Assembly: GCA_958295665.1 (NCBI GenBank)
Contig: OY282558.1
Span: 355,873,448 to 355,937,447 of the forward strand
Length of the DNA: 64,000 bases
Source: Tipula vernalis
Taxonomy: Eukaryota > Arthropoda > Insecta > Diptera > Tipulidae
Direction: 5' to 3'
Below the pieces are notes generated by a model that was not told the DNA's origin, made no database searches, and worked only from the letters and a program-made list of their open reading frames with translations. Shown here piece by piece: positions 26,216 through 36,942 of this stretch. Numbering within the stretch: position 1 is the first letter of the stretch; every line of letters starts with the position of its first letter. A program made the position numbers and the translations under genes.

Positions 26216-27560
26216 CAGCAACGAAATCTGTTCAACAAAAATCAAAAGATTGATATACGACTAGGGTTTCCTGGATCTCTATCACATAGGCTTTGTATGT
26301 AAAATATTACATGGTCGATCCTAGGGGTCAGGAGATATAAATAACACACTATATATATACGGCATATTGCATCAAATTTCAACGACGAAATCTGTTGAAC
26401 AACAATCAATAAATTGATATTTGACTATAGGTTCTGGGATCTCTATTTTATAATATCTATTGTATAATATTTTATAAAATGTCACGAATGATTTTAACTG
26501 CAGATTGATTTGCTCTTGCTAGATGTTCAAGTTTCCGACCCTGGTAATTGTAATTTAAGGCGCATTGAACTGTACGTAATGGTATTACCATTTGTCCATT
26601 ACCTTTATTAAATTACATCAACTTATTGTAAAGGTTTATTATACTGGATAATCCTAGGCCACCTAAGAAAAAACGGCCCCTGATTATTCTCGAAATCTAC
26701 GTGTAGCCATATAAATATTTGTGAATGCTGTCAACTACTGCGGATTAAAATTTCGAATGCGAGGTTCTGCTTTCTCTTCTTTCTCAAGTTAGTTGAATTG
26801 TTTAGGAATATTCCGAGTTCTCGTTGGTTAAGGTAACCAAATTTAACACACTCAGCTTCAGTTGATACAGTACTGTTCACTGTCAAAATCTCGCAAAACA
26901 CTTAAAGACAAATCCAACTTGAATTATTGCAGAAAACACAAAAGAATGCAAAAGCTGGCCTCATTTGGTATGACATTTGAAAAACTAATGAAACATTTCT
27001 CCCACTCGTCTTCTGAGTCCAACGAATTGCGATAAAACGCTGCTTTCTTATAGTTTGAATATTCAAAATAATTGACAGTTCGCATAGCTACTCAAATGAT
27101 GTCGCTCCAGGAATGTGAACAAAAGTCAATCACAAACAAAAACCAATCATTTGCTTTAACTGTGTACATTCTTCCAACCATTTTTTTGTCGCACTGCTCT
27201 ACGGTACACGTGATAAGGAATTTTTGTATACTTCATTTTCCTGACCTTCTTCAAAAATTATTCTCCGCTGTTATGGAGATGATGGATTAAATCACAGTCT
27301 TATTATTGCTTCTGGTGCATTCACATATCTACAATTGACGTAATTGGTAATTTCATAATGACTTTAGCGTTTTTGTTCCCCATTCAAGATGTCAACGTTA
27401 CGGTATCAATTATGGTCAGTTCTCATAGAACCAATGATGGGCAACCACTTATGTCAACCTTTTGATTGTTGTTGAAGAGATTTCGTCGTTGTAATTTGAT
27501 GCAAAATGCCGTATATATATATTGCCTATTATTTATATCGCTGAACCCTAAGATTGATTA
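26185..27560. repeat. Three copies of a 100 bp block, two direct and one inverted
   Basis: The block TATATACGGCATATTG followed by CGACGAAATCTGTT and CAACAA-AATCAA occurs at about 26193-26260 and 26357-26420. It occurs again as the reverse complement at about 27465-27525. The GGTCGATC word also recurs in inverted form outside the second and third copies. The outer copies could be the ends of one element of about 1.2 kb. Confidence 0.55.
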
Positions 27561-29870
27561 TGTGATCGACCTGGTGACATTTAGCGTACTTGATTTATAT
27601 AGCTAGTAGCGTAATATACAATATTTGATACTTCTGATTTCAAGTTCACCTTTTTTGGGATTTATATGCAACATTTGATGCACAAAATATCGCTTTAATG
27701 AATGCAATTTGTACAAACCTATTCATATATATTTTTTGTTATTTGGGAAGAATTTCACTTCAGTGTTATATAACATCTTTAAAAGATCTTCTAAACCCCG
27801 TTGATCGTTTGTTCTTAAAATGTTTAATCTCATTAAGAATTTCTTAAGAATATAACGGTTCCAAAAACACATAATGAACCATAATTCTTTAGAGCATCAA
27901 CAAAATTAATTTGCTTCAATACTATCAGTATTTGATGAACCAAACTTAATAGTTAACTGTTGAGAAATATTTAAAAAAATTATTAAATCCATCAGCAATT
28001 ATTTGAGGGGGCGTGCGGATATTCTCAGTCTGGAGCTGGTAAATTTGATCTAGACGAATACTTCTCGAATTTCGCCCTAAAAAGAATTATTAGATACTGA
28101 ATTATTATAGAATAAGTTTTTTATTTTAATTTTCAAGGTAAACATTTTATTGTAGGAAATGGAAGCTACTACATGGGCGAACAATTCATCACCAATGTGA
28201 AACGAATAACTGGAGTAGATATCGTAATTGAACTCGTGTGTTCATTACCACTATATGTGTTTGTTTTTACTGCTACTTATTGTAATAGCGGGTGAACGGT
28301 TGAGCCAGTGATTCTCATTTGTTTATATCTAAATTGGATGCATTATGACCGGATAGAAATTCTATTGGTCAATAATAAAATAATTTATATTGGTGGTTGT
28401 TAAGTTTACCAACCATGCGGGACATTAAGGAAATCAGGAAAATTGGACTAACCATCAAACAGTAGTTTAATAACTTACATGAATTGTGTTTGTACAAAAT
28501 ATACCCTCGTAGTTTGAATTTTCAAATTCACAAACTAAATTTAAAACACAAATATGTATACGTCCGCTTTTTAATATGAAACTGATTTGTTGCTAATTGA
28601 AACAGCAAACCGTATACAGAGAAATTAGAACATTTCTCATGTACAGCAACCACAAAAAAGAATTATAAAAATTTCGCAACATAATTATCTACTGCGAATG
28701 TTCGTAATATTCATTACAGTGAGTCACTTAAGTACCAACAATTTTAATGATACTACAGTTAGTATAGTGAAATCTAATTAGAACATAGGGGCTAATTTTT
28801 AAATTTTTTTAAGATTTTTCTAAAATCAAAGTCTCGCTGATTTTCCGCATGAAACGGAACTAAATCGCATCAATGGAATCCATCTACAAACGTATAACTC
28901 TATTATAGTTCATTTAAACGTGAAACTTGAACCAAATTTTTTTCCAGCGGTAGCAATTGACAAAACATTAATGCGTCTAGACACCCTGTTAAAGTTACCC
29001 AAAAGTTTAATGTCGATAATGTAGATTATGTTATTAACATTACACCCCAAAAAAAAAACAATATTGTGGTTGACAGCCAAAAGTAAATAGGATGCATGGA
29101 TTGCAATAAAAATTTTTGTAAATAGTCTTACGTGGAAAACTTGGTTTCGCTTAGTCGTGGTAAATATCGAAAAATCAGAAGAATCCACGAAATTGGAATA
29201 AAACCAGCCTCTAGAGTCTATATCTGAAGTTGAATCGTTTTTATGTGATTTGTCAATAGCTATAGAATGAAAAAATTCTGTTCAAATTTCGCGTGGGAAA
29301 CATCTGGAGATGGATTGCATTGATGTGACTTGTCAATAGCTAAAATGGGAAATCAGTCGCAAAAAAAAAAAAAAAATAATGAATAAAAAAAATTAATTTC
29401 AAAAATCAATTTATTAATGCGATGGCAATGGCCAAATGTGGCCCCGAAGTGATTTGCGTTGCCCTTATTAGTTAATGTCCTTATGTGTCCCATGCTAATT
29501 TCGGAAGTGTTCATATAAATTATGCACCAAACACATACACATTATTTTGATCACGTACCGATGTTGTTGTTTAACTAAATGATTAGTGAAAGCCCTAAAT
29601 ATCTCCATAACTAAGAAAATTTCAAAAAAAGTCAGTTCAAACTACTTCAATGTTCATAATAGTCATACTTACTGATCAACATACAGTTCACTTATCGAAA
29701 GGAAATTATCTTAATTTTGATTGATTAATACATGTTAAGTAGAGAATTAGTTGGGTATTGATAAATAAAAACTCGAATATTTTCACATTATATGTATATA
29801 TCTTATTTATTAGGAAAAATATCAAAAGTACATTAAAGTTTTATTACTAGATAATTTACTAGATTTAAAA
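27561..29870. other. Stretch without a supportable gene
   Basis: AT-rich sequence with no recognised ORF. TTGTCAATAGCTA occurs at about 29251 and 29330 in a short direct repeat. ACAGTGAGTCACTTAAGTA near 28718 resembles a Tc1-type terminus, but no partner was found. Confidence 0.45.
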
Positions 29871-29874
29871 TTCA

Positions 29875-30593
29875 TCATTTTTGATATTGATGAATTGATT
29901 TCACATCTGAAATAATCTTGGTTTGAGTAAATGAACTAACATCATGTTTTTTGGATTGAATTAAAATTTTGATTTTTTCATTATTTAAACAGTCAACATA
30001 ATCATCAAATGTAATTCTACATTTCACAACCTGTTTTTTTATCCCTTTAGCTTTCTAATTTTCTATAACTTGCTCTTATTCTTTCCCCGGAACCATATAT
30101 GCATACATTTTTGATCTCAGTCCAACAAACTCAGTCATAATTGCACCATTGTTCTTATCTTTCATAATACCGGCCACTTTTTATTTATGGAATGAATCCT
30201 TCAAATATTATTATCGGGGTAGTCACTTGTATCAAAACGCGTGTAACACTCCTTCTTAATTATTTCATAAACATCAGGGCAGGTTATCTCATAGATGAGA
30301 CTATCTGTATCTGTATAGCAAATTTTGCTATTTTGACCAAATTTAGGGGCCATAGCCGTAATGAAAGTCAGAAAGTGATGTTTTTGGCAAGTCCAAAATA
30401 CTCATTCCAATATATATTGGTTTTGTAAAAAAGATAACAGATTTATTTAATTCAACAGCGACTAAATTTTCGTTAAAAATAGCTGAAGACTGGAACTCAG
30501 ATTTTGAAATTAAATCTTCTGCGCCATATCTTCCGAATCACTTAGTCACCAACTTTACTATACTATGCTTTCGAACATTTTCCATAGTTTTAC
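29875..30593 (-). pseudogene. C-terminal part of a protein-primed type B DNA polymerase (Polinton-like)
   Basis: On the minus strand the sequence carries, in order, an FNENLVAVELNKS-like segment, a PIYIGMSILDL segment, the palm motif DTDSLIYE with both catalytic aspartates, [14 protein letters not shown] and ITFDDY. These match the C-terminal palm and thumb of type B polymerases of Polinton/Maverick elements and related virus-like elements. Several stops and frameshifts interrupt it, for example after the DNNI stretch and within the PGKE stretch. The gene ends at a TGA at 29875-29877, with an AATAAA-type signal downstream. The upstream half lies at 36943-37169, beyond the inserted P-like element. 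It is a dead relic, and which element or virus lineage it came from is uncertain. Confidence 0.75.
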
Positions 30594-30594
30594 C
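30587..30594. repeat. Left target-site duplication of the P-like element
   Basis: GTTTTACC here is repeated exactly at 36943-36950, at the other edge of the element. P-superfamily elements generate 8 bp duplications. The last C may instead be the first base of the terminal repeat, which would make the duplication 7 bp. Confidence 0.75.
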
Positions 30595-30892
30595 AGAGAT
30601 AACTTATAATAGATTTCTCATATTTAACAACAGCATTTTTTCAATTTTTGAGTGGTTGATATGCTATCTGCAGATATATTTCGAAACTACATAATTTCAT
30701 CTATGTGTAAATAGAACGAAAATCATATACATACTTATTTTGTTTTGTATTTGGCTATTCCTTTTACAAAATACTTTATGTGTCACACAGACACATTCTC
30801 GCTAGCTCCGAACAATATTCCTCGTTCGTCAATCGTCATTCGTCATACAACTCGTAGTCGTAAATCGTAATTATCAAGATTACCGAAGCCGC

Positions 30893-31074
30893 ATAAAAAA
30901 TTACATTTGCATCAAGTTTCACATGAAAAATGGGTTATACACTCATACTACTCAACTTATAATTTGTTTCCTATTCTGTAAAAATATTTTTTTATAGAAT
31001 AGAAAACAAATTTTAAGTTGAGTAGTGTGAATGTATAACCCATTTTTCATGTATTACTTGATGAAATTTTTTAT
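30893..31074. repeat. Large imperfect palindrome upstream of the recombinase gene
   Basis: The two arms are each about 85 bases. They share ATCAAGT, CATGAAAAATGGGTTATAC, CTACTCAACTTA and ATAAAAAATT blocks in opposite orientation and meet near 30985. The loop is only a few bases, so the region would form a near-continuous hairpin. It could be a snapback element, or a recombinase- or transposase-related site. I cannot tell which. Confidence 0.75.
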
Positions 31075-31193
31075 TCTACTTCGTTAGTTTTGCACAATTA
31101 GTTTAGATTAATTAGACTATATCACTCATTAAATTATAAAAATCAATGTATGCCTGGTTTTTCTAATAGTTAAAATATAGTAACTATGGTTAC

Positions 31194-31241
31194 ATCGATT
31201 ATATAAGCCTTTGTATAATCGATTATATAAACATTTGTAAA
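31194..31241 (+). promoter_or_regulatory. Two tandem 24 bp units with TATA-like core
   Basis: ATCGATTATATAAGCCTTTG at 31194 is repeated at 31218 with three to four changes, both inside 24 bp units. Each unit holds a TATATAA. They lie 40-90 bases upstream of the recombinase ATG and could supply its TATA box or be protein-binding repeats. Function is inferred from position only. Confidence 0.4.
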
Positions 31242-31280
31242 ATGTAGTAGCATAATTAAAATCGTGTAGGCTTAGCAAAT

Positions 31281-32576
31281 TTGAAATTTGACAAAAGAAA
31301 AAAAAATTCTGTTTATATATGTCAGTTGCCAGTTATCGACTTCAATAAATCCAAAATGGATCGGTTCGGGAATAATTCTTTACAAATAATTGATGAAATG
31401 ATCGAAAACAACAAGCCGGCAAATACAAAAAAAACTCAGGAATATGTTTTAAGACAATTTAATCAATTTTGTAATGTGCGAAAGTACCAGTTGGATGAAA
31501 ATACAACCAACGAAGAACTCGCCCTAATTCTAAAAGATTGGGCTTTCAACATGCGGAAACAAGATGGCACGGAGTATAAGGAAGGAGTTGTTAAAACAAT
31601 TTGGAATATTACCGCTAAAATGGTGCACCAGAAATATTTTACGCAATTTAAGCGAACCATTGACCCATTTAAAGATGTAGTGTTTCAAGCCGCGGTAAAT
31701 GCGAAAAATTCGAAAAGAAGAGTACTTCAGGCTATTCCGACGAAACGAAAAATCAGCTCAACGGCGTTAGTGGCTGATGAAATCAGCAAAATTTTGGATA
31801 CATTTGACGAAAACACGCCCTCCGGTCTGCAACGTAAATTTTATCAAATTGCTGCTGTGGAACTCGCTTTGCGTGGAGGTGAATCAGTTTCGTGCCTTTT
31901 AGACTATTTTACAGATGAAAAAGATAATTTCGGGAAAGAAACAGGACGTATCGAATATAACACGGTTTTCTCTAAAACCGCCCAAGGAGGAAATCAGCGA
32001 ACAGCTGAAAGTAAATGGTTAACTACAAATGCAGAAAACATAAATCATTGCCCTGTCCGATTATATAGAAAAATGATGTCGAAACGGACCAAAAGCATTA
32101 AAACTAATCGTTTATTTCTTACTGTGAATAAAGACTGGAATAAATATCCGGATAGTTGCTGGTACAAAAATATTCCGCTCGGAGTAAACGAACTCAGTAA
32201 ATGGACAAAACAAGGTGCAGCATCTATAGGAATAGACACAAAAAGAGTAAAAATAACCAACCACTCGAATAGGTCAACCGCTGTTAGCGAATTATCAAGT
32301 GCTGGCACAAGCGTTCAGGAAATAATAAAAATTACAGGCCACACCTCAGCCAATTCCATTCAACCATACCTTCAACTAAACGAAAAACATCACAACAGCA
32401 TAATTTCAAATTTAAGGAAAGATACAACCTTAATTAAAGAAGAACCGCCTTCTTCCGTAGAAGAACCGTCTTCTTCCTTAAAAGAACCGTCTTCTTCCTT
32501 AAAGGAACCGTCTTCTCAACCGTCTAATGCAGCAACAAATATCTATAATAATTGTAAATTTATTTATAATTATTAA
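31281..32576 (+). CDS. Crypton-like tyrosine recombinase, intact ORF
   Basis: This 431-residue protein has the catalytic set of a tyrosine recombinase: R198 in LALRGGE, H328-x-x-R331 in NHSNR, H354 in ITGHTS and the nucleophile Y363 in QPYLQL. The spacing from H354 to Y363 (9) and from R331 to H354 (23) is typical. Residues about 30-135 form a helical N-terminal domain, with a TKKTQEYVLRQFNQFC segment like the DUF3504 proteins (ZMYM2, QRICH1) descended from Cryptons. The C-terminus (about 387-414) is a four-unit 21 bp repeat encoding EPSSSLK-type heptads. The start may be M1, or M26 in MDRFGN. Unlike its neighbours it has no stop or shift. Such enzymes cut and rejoin DNA through a 3'-phosphotyrosine. 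Whether it belongs to the P-like element or is a nested Crypton is open. Confidence 0.85.
   Translation: MKFDKRKKNSVYICQLPVIDFNKSKMDRFGNNSLQIIDEMIENNKPANTKKTQEYVLRQFNQFCNVRKYQLDENTTNEELALILKDWAFNMRKQDGTEYKEGVVKTIWNITAKMVHQKYFTQFKRTIDPFKDVVFQAAVNAKNSKRRVLQAIPTKRKISSTALVADEISKILDTFDENTPSGLQRKFYQIAAVELALRGGESVSCLLDYFTDEKDNFGKETGRIEYNTVFSKTAQGGNQRTAESKWLTTNAENINHCPVRLYRKMMSKRTKSIKTNRLFLTVNKDWNKYPDSCWYKNIPLGVNELSKWTKQGAASIGIDTKRVKITNHSNRSTAVSELSSAGTSVQEIIKITGHTSANSIQPYLQLNEKHHNSIISNLRKDTTLIKEEPPSSVEEPSSSLKEPSSSLKEPSSQPSNAATNIYNNCKFIYNY
32439..32522 (+). repeat. Four 21 bp coding repeats in the recombinase tail
   Basis: Units of the form GAAGAACCGTCTTCTTCCTTA occur four times in frame. They encode E-E-P-S-S-S-L type heptads at the C-terminus. 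Units two and three are nearly identical, suggesting recent slippage. Confidence 0.8.
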
Positions 32577-32634
32577 AATTGTAACTTTTCTATTTAAATT
32601 TATTGTTTTCTTTATTCAAGATATAGTCTCCTGT

Positions 32635-32768
32635 ATACCACACGACAATGGATAATTTTCTCTTATTTCGACGTATTGCCTTTGCAAAACACCACTCGAC
32701 CTTCGGTCTCGTGGTGTTTCAGGCAATACGTCTCGTATAATCGAAAATTTTCGATCGTCTTGTGGTAT
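32635..32768. repeat. Imperfect palindrome between recombinase and transposase genes
   Basis: ATACCACACGAC at the left pairs with GTCTTGTGGTAT at the right. GACGTATTGCC pairs with GGCAATACGTC, and a central AACACCAC / GTGGTGTT stem surrounds a GACC-TTCG-GTC tip. It ends 16 bases before the THAP ATG. It could be a terminator-like hairpin for the recombinase gene, a snapback insertion, or a subterminal binding site. Confidence 0.75.
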
Positions 32769-32968
32769 AACATACGATTATACAATGTCTCGTAGGTGTT
32801 GTTTAAAAAATTGCCTTTCAACGAAAAGCAACTAATATTTTAAACTTCCTCGGAGAAATTCCGATTTGTATAATAAGTGGATTACGATCTGCTATAATTC
32901 ATGTGATATTATTAGATCACTAAAAAATCCTTTAATATGCGATAAACATTTTGAAAATTGTTACATAG

Positions 32969-33604
32969 GTAAGAAATAATTATATGTTATTTATATAGGG
33001 TATCCAAATTACTTGACTTTTAAAGTACCCGCATAGTCGAGTGTTAGTTTTATTGAATACCCGGGTATAAAGAAAACCTTTTCGATGTTCAATATAAGTC
33101 AAGTTTTTTATCAGGCAATTACACTAAAACTAGATAAAAATAATAGTTGTAATTTAATTTCAAATCAAATTGATTTTTTGTATTTGAATTTTATAATTCC
33201 GTTTAATTCAGAATAAAATATGTAGTTTAAAGAGAGACATAGGCAAACTCACGATCATTTTAACTAAATTTTTGTTTAATTAAATGTGAAAAACATTTAA
33301 ATCGACTTTAGCTAATTCAAAGAATCGAATTAATTTGAAAACACTTGATCTAGCTTGATCTAATTGCAATTCTATACTAGATTTACACCATCTATCTGTA
33401 AATAAAGATATTTTTCGAAATGTTATTTTACAAATAAAATTTTTTAGTTTTTCTTTGGTGAATATAATTACCCTGGTAGTCGATCAAATTACCCAGTAGT
33501 CGCGTATTCCAGAAATGATGGGTACCCGGCTACTCCATAATCGGTATTGGATACCCTAGTTATATGTTCTAAATTATAAACTTAAATTATAAATGTTTAC
33601 ATAG
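32969..33604 (+). other. Apparent intron with duplicated splice boundaries
   Basis: Donor CATAG|GTAAGAAAT at 32969 and acceptor TTTACATAG|G at 33604 join THAP codons to the rest of the transposase in frame, with no stop between 33605 and the ATG at 33694. The same 16 bases, TTACATAGGTAAGAAA, span both boundaries. An insertion or tandem duplication at a single AGGT site would produce exactly this arrangement. Most of the intron is the TIR-bearing element at 32996-33558. Confidence 0.65.
32996..33558. mobile_element. Non-autonomous TIR element inside the intron
   Basis: TAGGGTATCCAA at 32996-33007 is exactly inverted at 33547-33558. GGGTACCCG-type motifs with TAGTCG lie just inside both ends (near 33027-33040 and 33475-33535). 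There is no ORF. The direct flanks (GTTATTTA and GTTATATG) are only loosely similar, so the target-site duplication is unclear. The longer 16-26 bp duplication lies further out. Confidence 0.6.
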
Positions 33605-36041
33605 GTAAGAAAAATTTATATGCCGGTGCCGTTCCAAGTCAAAATTTAGGAAACTCGGATTCGAGTGATGAAGACGTACCTAACAATACCGTTATGGAAA
33701 ATGTCACAACGTCAAATATGTCTGATTTAAATAATAAAACAGATTATGAACAATGGCTAACAAGCGAAAAGAATTGTAATTGGTACAGAAGTGAGATGGA
33801 GTGTTTCAAATTACAAAATAAAGTTCTAAAGGATGAAAATAAAGAGTTAAGAAAATTAAACAAACAGTTAAAATTAAAAATTTTAAGGACGGGCTTTCAG
33901 TCACGCATTACAAGTTTCATAAATAAACAATTAAAAATGAAACCACAAACAATTCTACAACAAATAGACAATACATCAGCAAGTGCACACTCAAAAACGT
34001 TTGCCAAAATGCTTGTTAAGTCTAAAACTATTTATGCAGACGAAGAGAAAGACCTGGCTCTAGCAATTTTCTTTAAATCATCGGCTGCATATATATTTTT
34101 AAGAGAAAATTTATTATGTAAACTACCGTCACTTGCATCTATTTATAGATGGTTTCCTCTTGAAGAAATTTTACCTGGATCCAATAATCTTGATTTGTTT
34201 GCTCAAATAAAATCACGAATAAGCAATTTTTCAATAGAATCAAAGCAGGTCATGTTATGTTTCGACGAAAAGCATATTGCAAAAAAACTTGAGCACAACA
34301 ATAAAATGGATCTCATCGAAAGCTTTGTTGATTATGATTACAAAATTGGTTGATTACAAATTTGGAAACGTAGTTTGTACTTTTATGGTGCGATCAATAC
34401 GAGATAATTGGAAACATGCCATAGGGTTTGTAGTTGCTGCCAGTGCAACTCACGTTTCAGAACTAAAGCGTCTAATTAATGACCTTATCCTTAAATGTTT
34501 TTCCATTGGGCTGATTGTCAAGGGTTTAGTGTGCGATCAAGGAAAAACAAATCAATCGCTATATAAATGTTTGGGTGTTACAACTGACCAACCATATTAT
34601 ATGCTTCGCAAGACTACAAAATCATATGTATTTACGACCCACCACATTTATGGAAGTGCTTTCGAAATAATTTAATGAATTACGACTTGGAAGTTGGTAG
34701 CGCGAAAGCCGTGGCAACATGGAATGTAATTCGACAATTATACAAAATTGATTCTGGTGCATCCATTCGGCTAGTCCCAAAATTAACACCCATACATATA
34801 CAACCAAACACATTCCAAAAAATGAAAGTAGCATATGCTGTCCAAATATTTAGTTCTAGTGCAGCTTCTGGAACACGTACTATCGAAAAATTAAATTTGT
34901 TTACTTCAGATGTAGCACAGTTTGCTAAGAATACAGCCGATTTCTTGGAAAAAAGAATGAAACGTTTGACGTACTAAACAGTAAAAGTTTATTTGGAAAA
35001 AATTCGAACAGTGGAGCACTTCAAAATTCAGAAGAATCTATATTGAAATTGGAATCATACATAAATTACTTATCAACTTTAAAATTTTTAACAACTAATA
35101 AAAAAATTCAAATAAGCTGCATCAAAGGGGCAATACAAACTATAACAGGTATTCAGTTAATAGCCAAAAATTTATTTGAAACAGAAGATTGGAAATATAT
35201 ATGTACAAATAGATTTAATCAGGATTGCCTAGAAAATTTATTTTCTATCATACGCTATAAGAAGAGAAAACCCTCCGTGAAAGAATTTCGGGAAATTCTC
35301 AAACGGATAATGTCCGTAAAACTTATTTATAGCTTTAAATATGCAAACTGTAAGGGTGGTATTAATAGCATGCTGATTGATTGGAAGGCTGTGTTATCCG
35401 ATTCAGTTTCTATACAAGAAATAAATACCGAAGAAAATTCATTTAGAGGACTCTCAGACTATGATTTCCAAGAAGAATACGCAGAAGAAAATGATAACTT
35501 TGAGATAAACGAAATTAAAAGTGCAGTTTTAAGTGACAATGCACTTAAATATTTTTGTGGATATGTCATACACCATAAAATTCAAAATCGAATTATTGAC
35601 AGCCATCAACAACCTAGTTTATTGAAGAATTGTTCAAAATGTGTTGAGCACTGTACGCTTAAAAACTCGAAAATTTCCGCTCCCTCCGATTGGCTTACAT
35701 TCTTTAAGAATTTCAAAAATGATTCTGATTTTGGTAGTTTAGTTATGCCAAATGAGGAATTTTTTGGAGTCTGTAAATATGCATACTTAACATTCAATTC
35801 TTTTTTCAAACAAGAACCACATGCAAAGAATATCAAACAAAAAATCAAAGAGAAGTGCATTCTAGCAAATCAACATTTTTTTGACCAAAACAGTTTATGT
35901 TTTGATGATAGAGTAAACTTGCTTGAGTTTTTCGTGTTGGTGCTTTTACGGAAAAATTGTCGTTGGTTATCAGAAACTGCTATATTTGAGTCGGGCAATA
36001 ACAGACATAAACATTCCAGACTTGATATTTTACTTGATTAA

Positions 36042-36914
36042 AAATATTTAGTCGTCTAAGTGTATCATAAATGCATAATTTGTAGGGCTTGATGTGCTAT
36101 ATTTGCTATACCTTGTGTAATTTAATAAAATTAAATAAAATATAATTAGTATTTCATATTTATTAGTTTTTAACTGCCTACTAACATCTACTATTAACAG
36201 ACTTTAATTTCGAACAAAAAAAAATATTTGAATAATATTTTAACTACGTTTGAACCATATATCTTAAGTATAAAATGTCGATCTTTTGAATGACCGGTTT
36301 TTAAGTGATTTCGTTATATTCAATTAAATATAGCAAACAGTTTACCACTTTTAAATAAAAGTCCGTATTCTTCAGAGAGAGATCTAAAACATTTCTACGG
36401 GACATTAAATAATAAATTTTCTTTAATTTATAAATCTATCAAATTCCTGAAAATTAAATGTAAATGAAAAAATAAATCAATTTGTTTCGTTATGGTTGAT
36501 TATTAAATTACAGCCAAATAAAGCTTAAACTTATCGACTGACCAAATCAAATCCTATAACGCAACTAAAAAAAAATGTAAAAATAAAATTCAAAAGCATT
36601 CGTGTTGTGATTTTGTGTTTTGTGAAAATTGTGATCGTAAAAAAGTAAATCACGTAAAATAATAAAAATATACAATATACATACATACATATTGCATATT
36701 GTTTCTCTATTTTATGGTCATAGTTGGTAAGGGAAAATAGATATGTATGCACAAAGGCAACTTATACACACATGCAAACACAATATACCACACATGCAAA
36801 TTAAAAATTACGTCTATAATACTTATACGGAATAAAATATCACAAATACAATCATGACGTTGGAATTATCAGAAGTTTTTTAGTCAACTTATTTATTTGT
36901 TGTTTTTTATAAAA
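36042..36914. other. 3' non-coding part of the P-like element
   Basis: AT-rich sequence after the transposase stop, with AATAAA-type signals near 36130 and a (CATA)n-like run near 36680. No gene is recognised. It ends at the inverted right terminus. Confidence 0.6.
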
Positions 36915-36942
36915 ATGAGAAATCTATTATAAGTCGTCTCTG

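Larger units (their letters stand above)
32785..36041 (+). pseudogene. P-type (THAP9-like) transposase gene, broken
   Basis: Exon 1 (32785-32968) encodes a THAP zinc finger: CCLKNC, a YFKLPRR block, KWITIC, LKNP and CDKHF give the C2CH pattern and the signature W and P. A TAA at 32833-32835 interrupts it. After an apparent intron, exon 2 (from 33605) continues in frame with a linker and a leucine-rich, lysine-rich helix near 33830-33890. The RNase H-like core follows: CFDEKH near 34260, VCDQGKTN near 34530, DPPHLWKCFRNN near 34640 and NQDCLENLF near 35220, which hold the likely catalytic acidic residues. The tail includes LKYFCGYVIHHK. Frameshifts lie near 34345, 34632 and in the A6 run near 34950. 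The product would bind the ends and catalyse cut-and-paste transposition, but this copy cannot. Confidence 0.85.
30594..36942 (+). mobile_element. P-like (THAP9-type) DNA transposon carrying a tyrosine recombinase gene
   Basis: The plus-strand left end CAGAGATAACTTATAATAG, extending through 30621, is inverted at 36915-36942 with two mismatches over about 28 bases. An 8 bp GTTTTACC direct repeat flanks it. Outside the repeats the two halves of a type B polymerase gene line up at a conserved glycine-lysine-threonine motif, which confirms the insertion point. Inside are a tyrosine recombinase ORF (31281-32576) and a broken THAP plus P-type transposase gene (32785-36041) on the same strand. P elements normally carry only the transposase, so the recombinase is either cargo or a nested Crypton. 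The element is inactive as it stands because the transposase is broken. Confidence 0.8.

Noticed and set aside
28718..28740. Tc1-like terminus ACAGTGAGTCACTTAAGTA
   Set aside because: Only one end is seen. No inverted partner or transposase was found nearby.
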